From Melieria omissa (taxonomy: Eukaryota > Arthropoda > Insecta > Diptera > Ulidiidae): a stretch of DNA of 64,000 bases. The notes beneath the pieces were generated by a model, which searched no databases, was not told the origin of the DNA, and saw nothing but the letters and a program-made list of their open reading frames with translations. Numbering within the stretch: position 1 is the stretch's first letter; each line of letters starts with the position of its first letter. The DNA is taken from contig OZ020269.1 of NCBI GenBank assembly GCA_963971225.1, forward strand, positions 102,961,067 to 103,025,066. The letters are read 5' to 3'. The position numbers and the translations under genes were made by a program. Below, one piece after another: positions 34,616-44,382 of this stretch.

Positions 34616-35090
34616 TACGTTGAAAATTACTGCAACGATGATAAAATTAAACAGTGGAGAAATGACAATGGTTGCATTCCGGATCGATGGACAGAAATAT
34701 TCAGTCATTTGTATGCTGAGAACTGCGACTACACCGCGATAGCCAGTTTGAATGAGTATATTTTGTGTTTGCCAGGGACGAGTGCTTCTGTTGAGAGAGT
34801 GTTTTCTGACGTTAATAAATCTTGGACGGAAGAAAAGTCCCGACCAAAACTCGACACTCTGAAAGCGATGCTCATGGTGAAATGCAACTTGACATATTCA
34901 TGTGTAGAGTTCTACCACTTTTTGAAAACAAAATCTGATTTACTCTGCCAAATTGCTAAAAAGGGGAAATATTCCACCATATGTGAGGCCAATGCGTGTG
35001 CGATTGACTTTGATGATGATGATGACGACGACGACAACGTTGAAGTTGTAGCAATGCTAGTTGATATGGATAAATATTAAAATATGTATT
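34601..35090 (+). pseudogene. hAT transposase C-terminal fragment
   Basis: The frame runs open from about 34601 to TAA at 35078-35080. It includes LCLPGTSASVERVFSDVNKS and the continuation WTEEKSRPKLDTLKAMLMVK, the hAT dimerisation region (LP.TSA.VERVFS.V...K..R..L....A.L). It ends in an Asp run (DDDDDDDD, GAT/GAC codons at 35011-35037). The catalytic Asp residues and BED finger are absent. No terminal repeats were found. It is fused to the end of the LINE relic near 34600-34615, which suggests one element inserted into or truncated the other. Confidence 0.7.
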
Positions 35091-35247
35091 GTTTTTCAGA
35101 AAATTTTAATTTTTAAACTTTGTATTTCCTTTTTTTATGCTTTTTTTCCAATTCGGAATCCCGCGAAATTGTCAAACCTAGTGGATTTATCCTTCTTTTC
35201 AGCCAAAACGAGGTGACATGGTTAGACATACTCGATGTTTGCAGCTG

Positions 35248-35518
35248 CCCAAAGCGATATATGAAATCTCTCGATCCGTAAAATCGCTCTCAAGATCAAG
35301 GTGTGGCACCTTAACAACGACAAACAATCAATTCACAACACTTAATTAAAAAACCTCTAAACACTCTGGAAACTGTGTGGAAAATCACAATTTTCTGTTT
35401 GTAAAAAATGGTCTCTCTAAGCATGGAGAATCGATTAAGAATAAGTTTGTTATATAATTCCGATAAGAGTCGTTAACGTTTGACATTTGTATACACTGCC
35501 GCCTCATAGTCATCTACG
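35248..35518 (+). repeat. Proximal upstream module of gene 2
   Basis: Starts CTGCCCAAAGCGATATATGA, matching 31825-31860 of module A. The distal part of the module is missing upstream, replaced by the hAT/LINE segment. Confidence 0.7.
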
Positions 35519-35549
35519 TATAAATACGGGTTTTCGAGTGCCAATTGTT
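35376..35549 (+). promoter_or_regulatory. Promoter of secreted-peptide gene 2
   Basis: TATAAATA 35519-35526, GATAAG 35462-35467 and TGTGGAAAATCACA 35376-35389, in the same order and spacing as gene 1. The initiator region is changed to CCAATTG. Confidence 0.65.
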
Positions 35550-35599
35550 TGAATCGTTTTTCGCGTACGAAAAAGTCTTTTCACTTCAAAACTATCAAC

Positions 35600-35785
35600 A
35601 TGAAGTCCTTCATTTTGATCACATTTGGAATAATGGTCTGAAATTTACAAAAAATTATTCATATAAACTAACAAAAGTTGTAAATTTAGGTTGCAGTGTT
35701 GGCATTTCTACTGACGCCTTTATAGTCAAGTAATACTGACGATATGGATTATTCTCCAAATGATTTTTACATCATAACTCAATAA
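35600..35785 (+). pseudogene. Secreted-peptide gene 2, stop codon at the signal-peptide end
   Basis: Exon 1 35600-35635 (MKSFILITFGIM), intron 35636-35689 (54 bp, donor weakened to GTCTGA, acceptor TTTAG), exon 2 from 35690 reading VAVLAFLLTPL then TAG at 35723-35725. The stop occupies the codon that is GAT in gene 1 and CAG in gene 3, just before the signal cleavage site. The frame behind it stays open for 19 codons (SSNTDDMDYSPNDFYIITQ, then TAA 35783-35785), rich in Asp and Tyr and with no cysteine. Promoter and polyadenylation sites remain. A single-base nonsense change (for example CAG to TAG) is the simplest reading; a sequencing error or read-through cannot be excluded. Confidence 0.7.
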
Positions 35786-35870
35786 AATGAGAAGTAAAAG
35801 ACAAAATGGCGTGAAGTCGGTGAAATGAAATTCTTCCTACACTTGCTTAATAAAAAAAGTAATAAAGAAT
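35781..35870 (+). terminator. Polyadenylation signals of gene 2
   Basis: AATAAA at 35781-35786 (overlapping the second stop), near 35849 and near 35861. The ACTTGCTTAATAAA block is conserved with genes 1 and 3. Confidence 0.55.
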
Positions 35871-35887
35871 CAAATTGCGTTTTTTTT

Positions 35888-36761
35888 CAAGTTATATATC
35901 AGATAATTTAACTTGTATTTCAGCGTTTAAAATTGTAATTCAGATTTTTAAATGTAATTTAATAGGGTTTCGACAATAGGTTTTGATTTTTGCTTAGTAG
36001 AAGCCCAAAAGTTGACAACGCCACAAATCCGACTCTATGGGGAACACCCTCTGGTGGCGAATTTCTGAACTTTAATTAATTTTGTATTTTTTGTACTCAA
36101 GAATGTTGCCGATTGCTAAATAAATGATTGAAATCGGTTCAGTAGTTTTCTCGCTTAATTAATTACTACATTTTCAAGTGGGGCGCCAATTGCATAGAAA
36201 ATGGCCAGTTTTGTATGGCAGCCCCCTTAAGACTTGGAGTTAGAGGGTAGGTATGTTTGGAAAAAATAAAATAAATGGGTGTCGGTCATACATTTGATAC
36301 ATCTGGGTGCAATCTGGGAGCAATCTTAGCCTATTTTATAAAAACGACCATTTTGTATGGGAGCCCTATCAAGGGTTGGAGATAGGGGATGAGTATGTTT
36401 GAAAGAAATGTTCAGTAAGGAAAACTAGAGGAGTCGGTCATAGATTTTAACCCTCTAAGAGCAACTTCTGACCAGCTGTGGAGCAATTTGTCGAATTTCC
36501 CAGCTTTTTTGTGAACTTCGGCAGAACACAGCGATATATGAATTCTCTCGATCCGTAAAACCGCTCTCAAGGTCAAGGTATGGTACAGCAACAAAACAAC
36601 GACAAACTATCAATTCACAACACTTAATTAAAAAACCTCTAAACACTCTGGAAACTGTGTGGAAAATCACAATTTTCTGTCTGTAAAAAAATGGTTTCTC
36701 TAAGCGTAGAGAATCGATAGAGAATGACTTTGTTATATACGTGTAATTTCGATAAGCGTCG
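35888..36761 (+). repeat. Upstream module of the gene unit, copy B (belongs to gene 3)
   Basis: Direct repeat of module A, with one copy of the 144-bp unit and without the ~160-bp insert at 31667-31840. It keeps TGTGGAAAATCACA at 36658-36671 and GATAAG at 36751-36756, and is then cut by the Transib-like element at 36762. Confidence 0.8.
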
Positions 36762-38318
36762 CACGTTGGGAAAAAACAGGCAAAAACACTCGCATTGGAG
36801 GAAATCCAAAAGTTGCGAATCTGAATTTTTTTTATATTATTTTCACTTCTAGCAAATTATCGTTAACAAGGCTGTCTTCAGATGCCCGTAGAATCTATAT
36901 TTTTTAATGAAATCCCATAATTTTTCACATGTGGGGTTATGATATTTAACTAATTAATATACCAAAAAATTGTATTTCAAAAATGTTTATTTTGACAAAA
37001 AACAAATATCTTACCTTTTCCTAATTTTTTGATAAAAATGAGAAAATTCGGGATTTTCTGTGGACTGTAACTTTTGAGATTCCACAGAATTCCACGAAAT
37101 ACGTATACGCTCATTAGGTGGGACGTTCAGCTAAATGATGGTACCAAACTCATCTGCGGAGTCTTGCGACTAAATGAATGCGAGCAATTTTCGCATGACA
37201 ACCCAAGCACTTTTTGTACTCAGTTCTGGTGCGCAACGATATATTTTTAATTGCTGAGCAAACCTACAACATATGAAAAACAGCAAGGCTGTTGTTGAAA
37301 GGAATAAATATGTATTTAATGTATAGAATTGAGTTATGTACATATATATCGCATTGATTTATATATGTCCGTCTGTTAATATGTCTTCCAATTCGTCTGT
37401 CTGATGTAAGGTATTCACAATTGCTTTCGAAAAAGTTGAAACACGAAACTGAAATTTCGTACAAACACTTTGGAAATCACGAGAACAACATATTGCCTAA
37501 AATGGGCGTGGTTTGCCCCTTCTTAACAGGGTTGCCATATAGAGATATTTTGCAAAATATGAACTTTTAAATATTTACCGTCCGTTTAGGGATATTTTTG
37601 TCTGGAAATAGGTGTGACATGCCTCTTTAACCCCTTGAGATACATAATAAGTCATTAGTTTAACTTTTAGTGAGAAAAGTTATACTTGTCAGTTAACCTT
37701 TTCCGTGCTTTATAAAAGTAAATAAATAGTTTAGATTGTTTTAAGAAAGAGTTTGCCTACTTTTATAAAAGTGGGCTTAGTGTCTCTAAAGAACATTTTA
37801 ATGCATGACAGCAAAATTGTAGCTTATTTTAATATTGTTAAAAATAAAGTCTGTATGGAGAGTAGGCGTGTCCGTGGGCGAATTTTTTTCATTTTCGGAA
37901 TAAATCATCTTCTACTTATGGGAAACCGTTATGCGAAAATGCAATCTTTTATCTTTTTTATTTCCGAAGTTATTAAATCTTTTGTTGTACATTCGGAAAA
38001 CATAAACCATGCTGCGAAAAAGTGCTCAAATTAAGAAACCCTAAAACACGTGTAACTTTATTTTTGATCTTCTTTGATAATCAGTTATCAGTTATTGACT
38101 TATATTTTTTGCTTTTGTTTATGCATATTTCTTAAACTCTTAACTTCCGACTGTAGGGTACCAGCTCCTGGTAGGGGAAATAAAAAAAAATATACCATAC
38201 AATTCTCTGAAGAATTCTTAAGAAAATAACGAAATTTTAGTTCTCTAGTTCAAAAACTATAGATTCTAAAGCTCAAAACAGGCGATGCGAGCGTTTTTGC
38301 CTGTTTCTTCCCAACGTG
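36762..38318 (+). mobile_element. Transib-like non-autonomous element (1,557 bp) in the gene 3 promoter
   Basis: Inverted ends CACGTTGGGAAAAAACAGG.. (36762-36795) and complement (38285-38318) match over 34 bp with two mismatches. It is flanked by a 5-bp direct repeat CGTCG (36757-36761, 38319-38323). The uninterrupted paralogous sites at 32060-32076 and 35462-35478 read GATAAG(C/A)GTCGTTAACG and prove the insertion. A CAC start, 5-bp duplication and CGNCG target fit Transib, the superfamily related to the RAG1 recombinase. No transposase frame was found inside. Superfamily assignment is from end structure only. Confidence 0.8.
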
Positions 38319-38400
38319 CGTCGTTAACGTTTGACATTTGTATGCACTGCCGCCTCATAGCCATCTACGTATAAATACGGTTTTTCGAGCGTCAATTGTT
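38319..38400 (+). promoter_or_regulatory. Core promoter of secreted-peptide gene 3
   Basis: CGTCGTTAACGTTTGACATT then TATAAATA at 38370-38377 and initiator TCAATTG at 38392-38398. The GATA and Dorsal-like boxes that sit within ~145 bp of the TATA box in gene 1 are 1.6-1.7 kb away here because of the inserted element. Confidence 0.7.
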
Positions 38401-38450
38401 AGAATCGTTTTTCGTGTACGAAAAAGCCTTTTCACTTCGAAAGTATCAAC

Positions 38451-38631
38451 ATGAAGTCCTTCAGTGTGATGACATTCGGAATAATGGTAAAATAATTGTA
38501 AAATAAAAAAAAGATATTCATATAAACTAAAAAAGTTGTAAATTTAGGTTGCAGCGTTGGCATTGCTACGGACGCCTGTACAGTCGCGAAAGCATTACGG
38601 TCCACCATTTCCACTAGAATATCTTGATTAG
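38451..38631 (+). CDS. Short secreted peptide gene 3 (two exons, 39 aa)
   Basis: Exon 1 38451-38486 (12 codons), intron 38487-38547 (61 bp, GTAAAA..TTTAG, phase 0), exon 2 38548-38631 ending TAG. Residues 1-25 are the family signal peptide (MKSFSVMTFGIM, then VAALALLRTPVQS). An Arg at position 20 interrupts the hydrophobic stretch that is Leu in gene 1 and may weaken export. The predicted mature peptide is RKHYGPPFPLEYLD: 14 residues, no cysteine, basic start, PP and aromatic residues, acidic end. It shares nothing with the mature part of gene 1, although intron, signal peptide and 3' UTR are nearly the same. The frame is intact, so it may be expressed, but its promoter is split by a 1.56-kb element. 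Function unknown; secreted effector is inference. Confidence 0.7.
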
Positions 38632-38669
38632 CTCCCTTGGGAGTAACGCAAATGCTCCTACACTTGCTT

Positions 38670-38694
38670 AATAAAAAGAGGAACAAACAATAAA
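38670..38694 (+). terminator. Polyadenylation signals of gene 3
   Basis: AATAAA at 38670-38675 and 38689-38694, in the same ACTTGCTTAATAAAAAGAGG block as gene 1. Confidence 0.7.
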
Positions 38695-39044
38695 ATTGCG
38701 TTTTTGTAGATAGTCCGTCATTCGGATAGTTTGTGTCGAAAATCCAATACATCAACCAATCTATAGGAAAGTTTGTTATTAATTCCTAAACTTATTTACT
38801 ATCTGCCGGCCTCATGAATTGTTGACGAACCTTTTGTGCTGACAGCAGTAAGAGGAGGAGAAAAAATTGTATATATCCTTGTTGAAAATGATGAGCGAAA
38901 GATGCCGACTACTATCTGAATTGGTTGAAAAGATCTGAGCATCGCTGACAGAAGTGTGTAAACTTGGATTGGAATGGAAAGGATATGAGAGGAGCCGAGA
39001 AAGTGAACCTTAGAGGGTTCAATTTCTCAAGCATTCAGGCTAGA

Positions 39045-39345
39045 AACCTCATTGTGCTTAAGACTTGTGAGGAAAAGTGCGATAGAGAAGAGATAGGGAA
39101 GGGAGAGGGACTACAAGTCTTCCTGCATGAATTTCCTGGATCTTTTTAATAGTTTTAGGAAATTTGTATTAAATTTTCATTAATTTTTCTTAATTTTTAG
39201 CCCATTGTGCTTAAGACTCGAGAGGAAAAGTGTGATAGAGGAGAGTGAGGTGTGGTTAAAGAAAGCAAGTGTAGGAAAGGGAGAGGGACTACAAGTCTTC
39301 CTGCACGAACTTCCTGGATCTTTTTAAGAATTTTAGGAAACCGTG
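39045..39345 (+). repeat. ~150-bp tandem duplication
   Basis: CATTGTGCTTAAGACT(T/C) starts at about 39050 and 39202. Each copy continues GAGGAAAAGTG.GATAGAG, GGGACTACAAGTCTTCCTGC and TTCCTGGATCTTTTTAA. The second copy has a ~30-bp insert. Confidence 0.8.
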
Positions 39346-39349
39346 CAAT

Positions 39350-40400
39350 CTCGATCTGGATGAAGATTTTTACATCTCCAATTTAGCCTAGTTTGCAAGG
39401 AAAGCTGGTCATTAGTCAGCTGCGATCACAAGGGATAGCCGAAGTCTTCTTCGCCCAACTCTCCAACCAGCTCGGTCGATTCCCATATTCTTTCTTTGGT
39501 TTCTTTTGTACACAGAAAGTGTCTTTGGTTTCCGACGTCCAACGGGTGCAATGATGGGTTAAAAACATGAAAACATTACACATTAAAGTAGGTATTTCAA
39601 ATAGGAAATACTTTCACACGTGTTTTAAAATTTTTTTGAAACTCAAAATCCGACTGGATCAACGGTGGATTAAGAGTTTGTATAAGGAAACATGATTTAA
39701 TAGATCCATTGACTTTAAATATGGTGAAAGTACTTTAAATGAGAACAAATTTGAAAAGAATATTTTCATAAAAATCTGACGTGATCAACAAAGGGTTAAG
39801 AAAAGCTTAATTATTGGGCCCATGGACTTCAAAGCCGTCGGGCCCTGCTATTATTTTATATTTCAACTGTTTGTAAATAAGTAAAATTACCACACCTAAG
39901 GCTCCAAAAACCCCAGAGAAACTATGGAACAACATATCCAATTACCACGTTTTGACAGATTGGTGCGTTTTTTGGGCCAAAGACCACAATGAAATCGATA
40001 TTACGTCGCTTCAGAAAACAAATGTCGTATGTATTACTAGGCTTAATGGAACATACGACATTCGTTTTCTGAGGTAATGATTAGTCGCTTTTATTTGACA
40101 ACATGATGAAAAAATTTATCAAAAATTATCTAAAAAATCAAGACTAAACCACATATGGGACCACAACAATTGTTACAAAAATATTTAAAAATTTCTAACT
40201 ATCAAAAAGTGCAGCTGGCTGACCATAATTTCAGCTAACCGGCCAATACTTACAAAAAAAATAGAATAAACAAAATTTGCAGGCCAACTTTCGGAGAATA
40301 GACTATGCAAAAATTCATTCAAGGCCAATTGAAATTTGCATACACTCGTTTGTGTTTTTATAAAATGGACTACAACTCACTGCACTGCACTGGACTAAGA
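39350..40400. other. Spacer with decayed repeats and one stem-loop
   Basis: The phrase AAAATC(C/T)GACG/TGGATCAAC..GGATTAAG recurs near 39647 and 39771. Apart from the hairpin listed separately, nothing is supported. Confidence 0.35.
40011..40072. other. 22-bp stem-loop (hairpin)
   Basis: TCAGAAAACAAATGTCGTAT.. (40011-40032) pairs with ..ACGACATTCGTTTTCTGA (40051-40072), with one mismatch in 22 and an 18-nt loop. Near-direct repeats ATTACGTCGCT and ATTAGTCGCT flank it, so it may be a tiny foldback MITE; arm and loop sizes also resemble a microRNA precursor. Confidence 0.6.
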
Positions 40401-41170
40401 CACTTGTGCGCATTTTGTGCATCAACAAAAATAAACTAAAAGGCATAAACTCAAAACGATTTTAGTCCATTTTATGCCATTCGATCGCATTCAATGCCAC
40501 TTGGCTGCCATCGCCTCCACTTCACTTCGCTGCTGCTGCTGGGCGCGCGTAAGCAGCTCACATAAATAACAAGCAGTTTCTTTGCACAGCATCGGAAGCT
40601 GACCCCCTCCTCCCTGCTCGTCCGAGTCGCGGCAGTTAGTGTAAATCCGCTTAAAATGCACTAAAGAAATGGCAGCGGGAAAAAAGCGGAAATTCGAAGA
40701 GAGCGTAAAATTCAACAAATGCCAACGCGCCACCAGGCATCGCAGTCGCCAATGCGCGATGATGAGCAGCCGGCAGTCAGTAGCCGCCGGTAGCCACTTT
40801 GGGGCGAAATTAAAAATTCAAAAAAAGAAAATCCAACAACGAAATCAAGCAAAACTTAACTGCACTGAACTGAAACTGAGCGCGCAACAGAAACACATGT
40901 CGCAGATTTGTTTCACTTTCGGAAGCACTTAAGCACTCAGCGGCGCATTTGTTGCGCGCACGGACGGACGGACGGACGGACAGACAGACCGGGCATGCCG
41001 CTGGCACGCTGACAGACTGGCTGGTCGGTTGCATGCCGCTGCGATGATGCTGACTGTGACTGCATATGCAAAGAGTGTCGCTTCATAATGCGACGATATT
41101 TTTTCGGCAAAACATGAGCGACAGCCGAGTTGTGTGTTCAATGTGAACAATTTGTTTACATGGCGATGTA
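40400..41170. other. GC-richer unique DNA island with GGAC tract
   Basis: A GACG tetranucleotide run (ACGGACGGACGG..) spans about 40958-40990. Overlapping frames lack domains. Confidence 0.4.
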
Positions 41171-42290
41171 AACAAATGAGATGATATGAAAAAAGTCTAC
41201 AGGGAGTGTCAAAATGTTTTGTGAAGTTTGAATTTCATAGCTCATCTTTGTAATCAGAAGTTTGTGTTGTTGACTTGATGATGAAAACAAATCATTTTCA
41301 TTTCATTACACTAAACATTTAAATGTCAAAATGATAACATAAGAAAAGCTGATGTAGAAAATGTCAAAATGTTTACATAAGCAAAGCTGATGTAGAGAAG
41401 GTAGGCAATGTAAATATTTTTACGAATTACTAGAAGTGTTCCACGTGCAAGTAAGAAGTCAGTGGGCCCAATAAATCAGGCTTCTCTTAAGTCTTTGTTG
41501 ACCTCGTCAGATTTTGATGAAGAATTATTACTATCTTTTTAATTCCCATTTGAGGTGCTTCCATTTTATGCAAATCATGTTTATCCAAACCCCGTCAGAT
41601 TTTGGTTTTCAAAAAAATTCAAAACTCACATCGAATTATTTCACACGCGAAGTACTTTTGTCAAACTTGAAGTCAAAAGTCCCAAAAAATCTGGCTGCTC
41701 CATATAAATTTGTAACGCTGTGTTTACTCTTTGTTTACCACTTTAAATTTTGTTTTTCCTACAAGTAAGAAACACGATTTCAATTATTTTCTATTTGAAG
41801 TGTCTTCACCAATTTAGAAACCAACAGGTCAACCGGTTCATGTTTTCTCATGGTCCTCCCGTATATGAACCTTAACCCATTGTTGACCTCTTTAAAATTG
41901 TAATTATGTAGATAACAAAAATAAGTGTCAAGTTATTTTCGATTTTGGGAATTTTCAAGCTTGAAATCAACAACTGGGCTAATTAAATCATGTTTCTTCA
42001 TGCCATGTTTTGCCTCTTTAGACTCGGAATTTCAAAAAAATCCAGTCGTAGCGGGAGCTCATTTTTTTATATGAAACGTAATAAACGTGTTTAATTAATA
42101 TTTATTTTAAGTGTTTTCACCAATTCACCACAAATTTTTAGTGGTTGAACAATGATGAATCAGTCAGGATAAATAATTTCTATATATTTAAAAGTATAAA
42201 TAAGTAAAAATTATCTGTATAAGTTGAAATTTTTATTGTTGACTTGGTAATGACATTCTTGTTGTTGACTTGCTGAACTAGAGGAAAATG
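41170..42290. repeat. Decayed repeats including a ~45-bp duplication
   Basis: AATGTCAAAATG..ACATAAG.AAAGCTGATGTAGA occurs twice in 41321-41398. Phrases like TTCACCAATT(T/C)A..AC and TCATGTTT(T/C)CTCATGG / TTCTTCATGCC recur at 41806, 41840, 41990 and 42117. No gene. Confidence 0.4.
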
Positions 42291-42299
42291 TAAATTACA

Positions 42300-43390
42300 C
42301 CAATTGAATCAAAACTTGTTGACTTGATTGTTGAATCGAATTCAAATTAAATGAAGTTTAATGAAATAAGTTGAATGAAATTAAAACAAAACAACAATTA
42401 AATCAAAAAAGTGTTAACTTGTTTGTTGAATTGAATTTAATATAAATGAATGAATAATGAATAAGTTGCATTATTTAAATTGAATTGAATGAATTTTAAT
42501 TGAATAGAAATTAACTAAAATAGAAATTAATATAATAAGTTCAATGGAATTAATTTATGTGGATTTGAACTTAGTTCAATACAATTGAAATGTGATGAAT
42601 TGAATTAAATTATCTTTAATTAAATTACATTAAATTATTTAAATTAATTTATTTCAATTTAATTGAATGGAAGTGACTTGATTTTAAATTAAAAAAAATG
42701 GATTGAATGGAATTAAATGGAATTGTAATCAATTTTCAATTGAACTGGATTAAATTGATTTGAATTGAATTGAAATAAAATTAGTTGTATTGAAATAAAT
42801 TATATTGAATTGAATTTGGTTGAACTGAACTGAAATGAAATGAGTTGAATTAATTTAAATTATATTAAATTCAATGTATTTTAATTGACTTTAATTGAGT
42901 TTAATTGAATTGAATTGAATTGAATTGAATTGAATTGAATTGAATTGAATTGAATTGAATTGAATTAACCTAAACTGAATTAAATTTAAATTACTTTTGA
43001 TTTTTTTATTGGTTGGTTTAAATTATTGTATATTAAATTGATTTTAGTTGAATTGAACTGAAATTAAATGAGTTGAATTGATTTCAGTTATATTAAGTTC
43101 AGTTTTAATTAAACTAAATTGAATTGACCTAAACTGAATTTAACTTAAACTACAACTTTTGATTTATTGATCTAGAGAAAAATTTAATCAAAAGAAATGA
43201 TTAAATATTAAAAGTTGATACTTTTATTGTTATTTAGATTATGACTTTAATAATTTGGACACACGTAATTAAATTGATTTATTTAATGTTAGCTGATTTA
43301 CTTTTATGTAAACTCTCTGCATCAATTGATTATTGAATTGAATTGAATTGAATTGAATTGAATTGAATTGAATTGAATTGTAAATGTCAA
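42300..43390. repeat. AATTG-rich tract with two pure GAATT runs
   Basis: Uninterrupted (TTGAA)n at 42903-42965 and 43333-43380 sits in a kilobase of decayed versions of the same pentamer. Confidence 0.85.
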
Positions 43391-44380
43391 CCTACTCGTA
43401 CAATGTCAACAATTCGCGCCAGCGCTACTCAATCGTTGGCATTGCAACACTTGTTTCTATTTTTTGTCGGGCTGCCTGTGTAAACGAGTGTTTTTGTTGT
43501 ACTTTTTCATCGCTCCAAAAGCACGAAGAAGACATTGAAACTGTGGAAAGTGTCGCCTAAAAAACAAATTGATTATTCCCCTTTGACATTTAAGCCCATT
43601 ATTTATGCGCTATTTGCGATTACTTTAATTCGCTGAATGCAGCGGCACCGGCACTGACACTCTGCCGCTTGCATTGCCGTGTTGTTGTCGATCTTTTTTT
43701 AAAGCGTTGTCTTTCAAAAATGTGTGGTTTTGTTTCTGTAAAATTTGTTGTTTCTTTTGAAAACGAAAAATGTGTTTACTTGATGCCGCGCTTTGTTTTA
43801 AAATGTCTGTCATTTTTGTGTGCTTTTTACGTTTTGTTAACAATGTTGTTGCAAGTTTGTTGTTTTCGAGCGTTCACTACCTCTCACACAGAAAACAGTC
43901 GCATGTATGATTGTTTTAACATGTATGTGTGTGTGTTTGTGTGCCGGTAGATGCGTGTTTCCAAAAATGTTTTTAAGCCTATTAAAGCTTAACGGCATAA
44001 AGTGCATGATTAATAATTTCGCAGCCATTTGTTAGCGACTCTTTATTGCGCTGTCGCGTTGCTTGTGCGCTGCCCGCTTGAATGGTCATTGGCATTCAAC
44101 GTTCGAATTTCACTATATGCCGCCAGCTGATTAGTCGACCACAACTTTGCGTTCGAAAGTAATGTTGGGTATTTATTTAACAAATTTATGGCTTCTGGTT
44201 TTTTGAGTGGAAAAATTCGTAGGTGTTTGGTTTGATTTTTAGAGGTAACGCTTGAGGGCAACTGTGATTGTGCCAATTTTTGTCAGAGAGCTGAAAAGTT
44301 AGTTGGAAGCTATAGTTATTTATATCTTTTTTAGGGAATATAAGTCAAACTGTATACATACTTATATTTTTTTAAAATAA
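43390..44380. other. GC-richer unique DNA island
   Basis: TGTATGTGTGTGTGTTTGTG near 43922. Opposed open frames at 43625-43950 lack domains. Confidence 0.4.
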
Positions 44381-44382
44381 AC

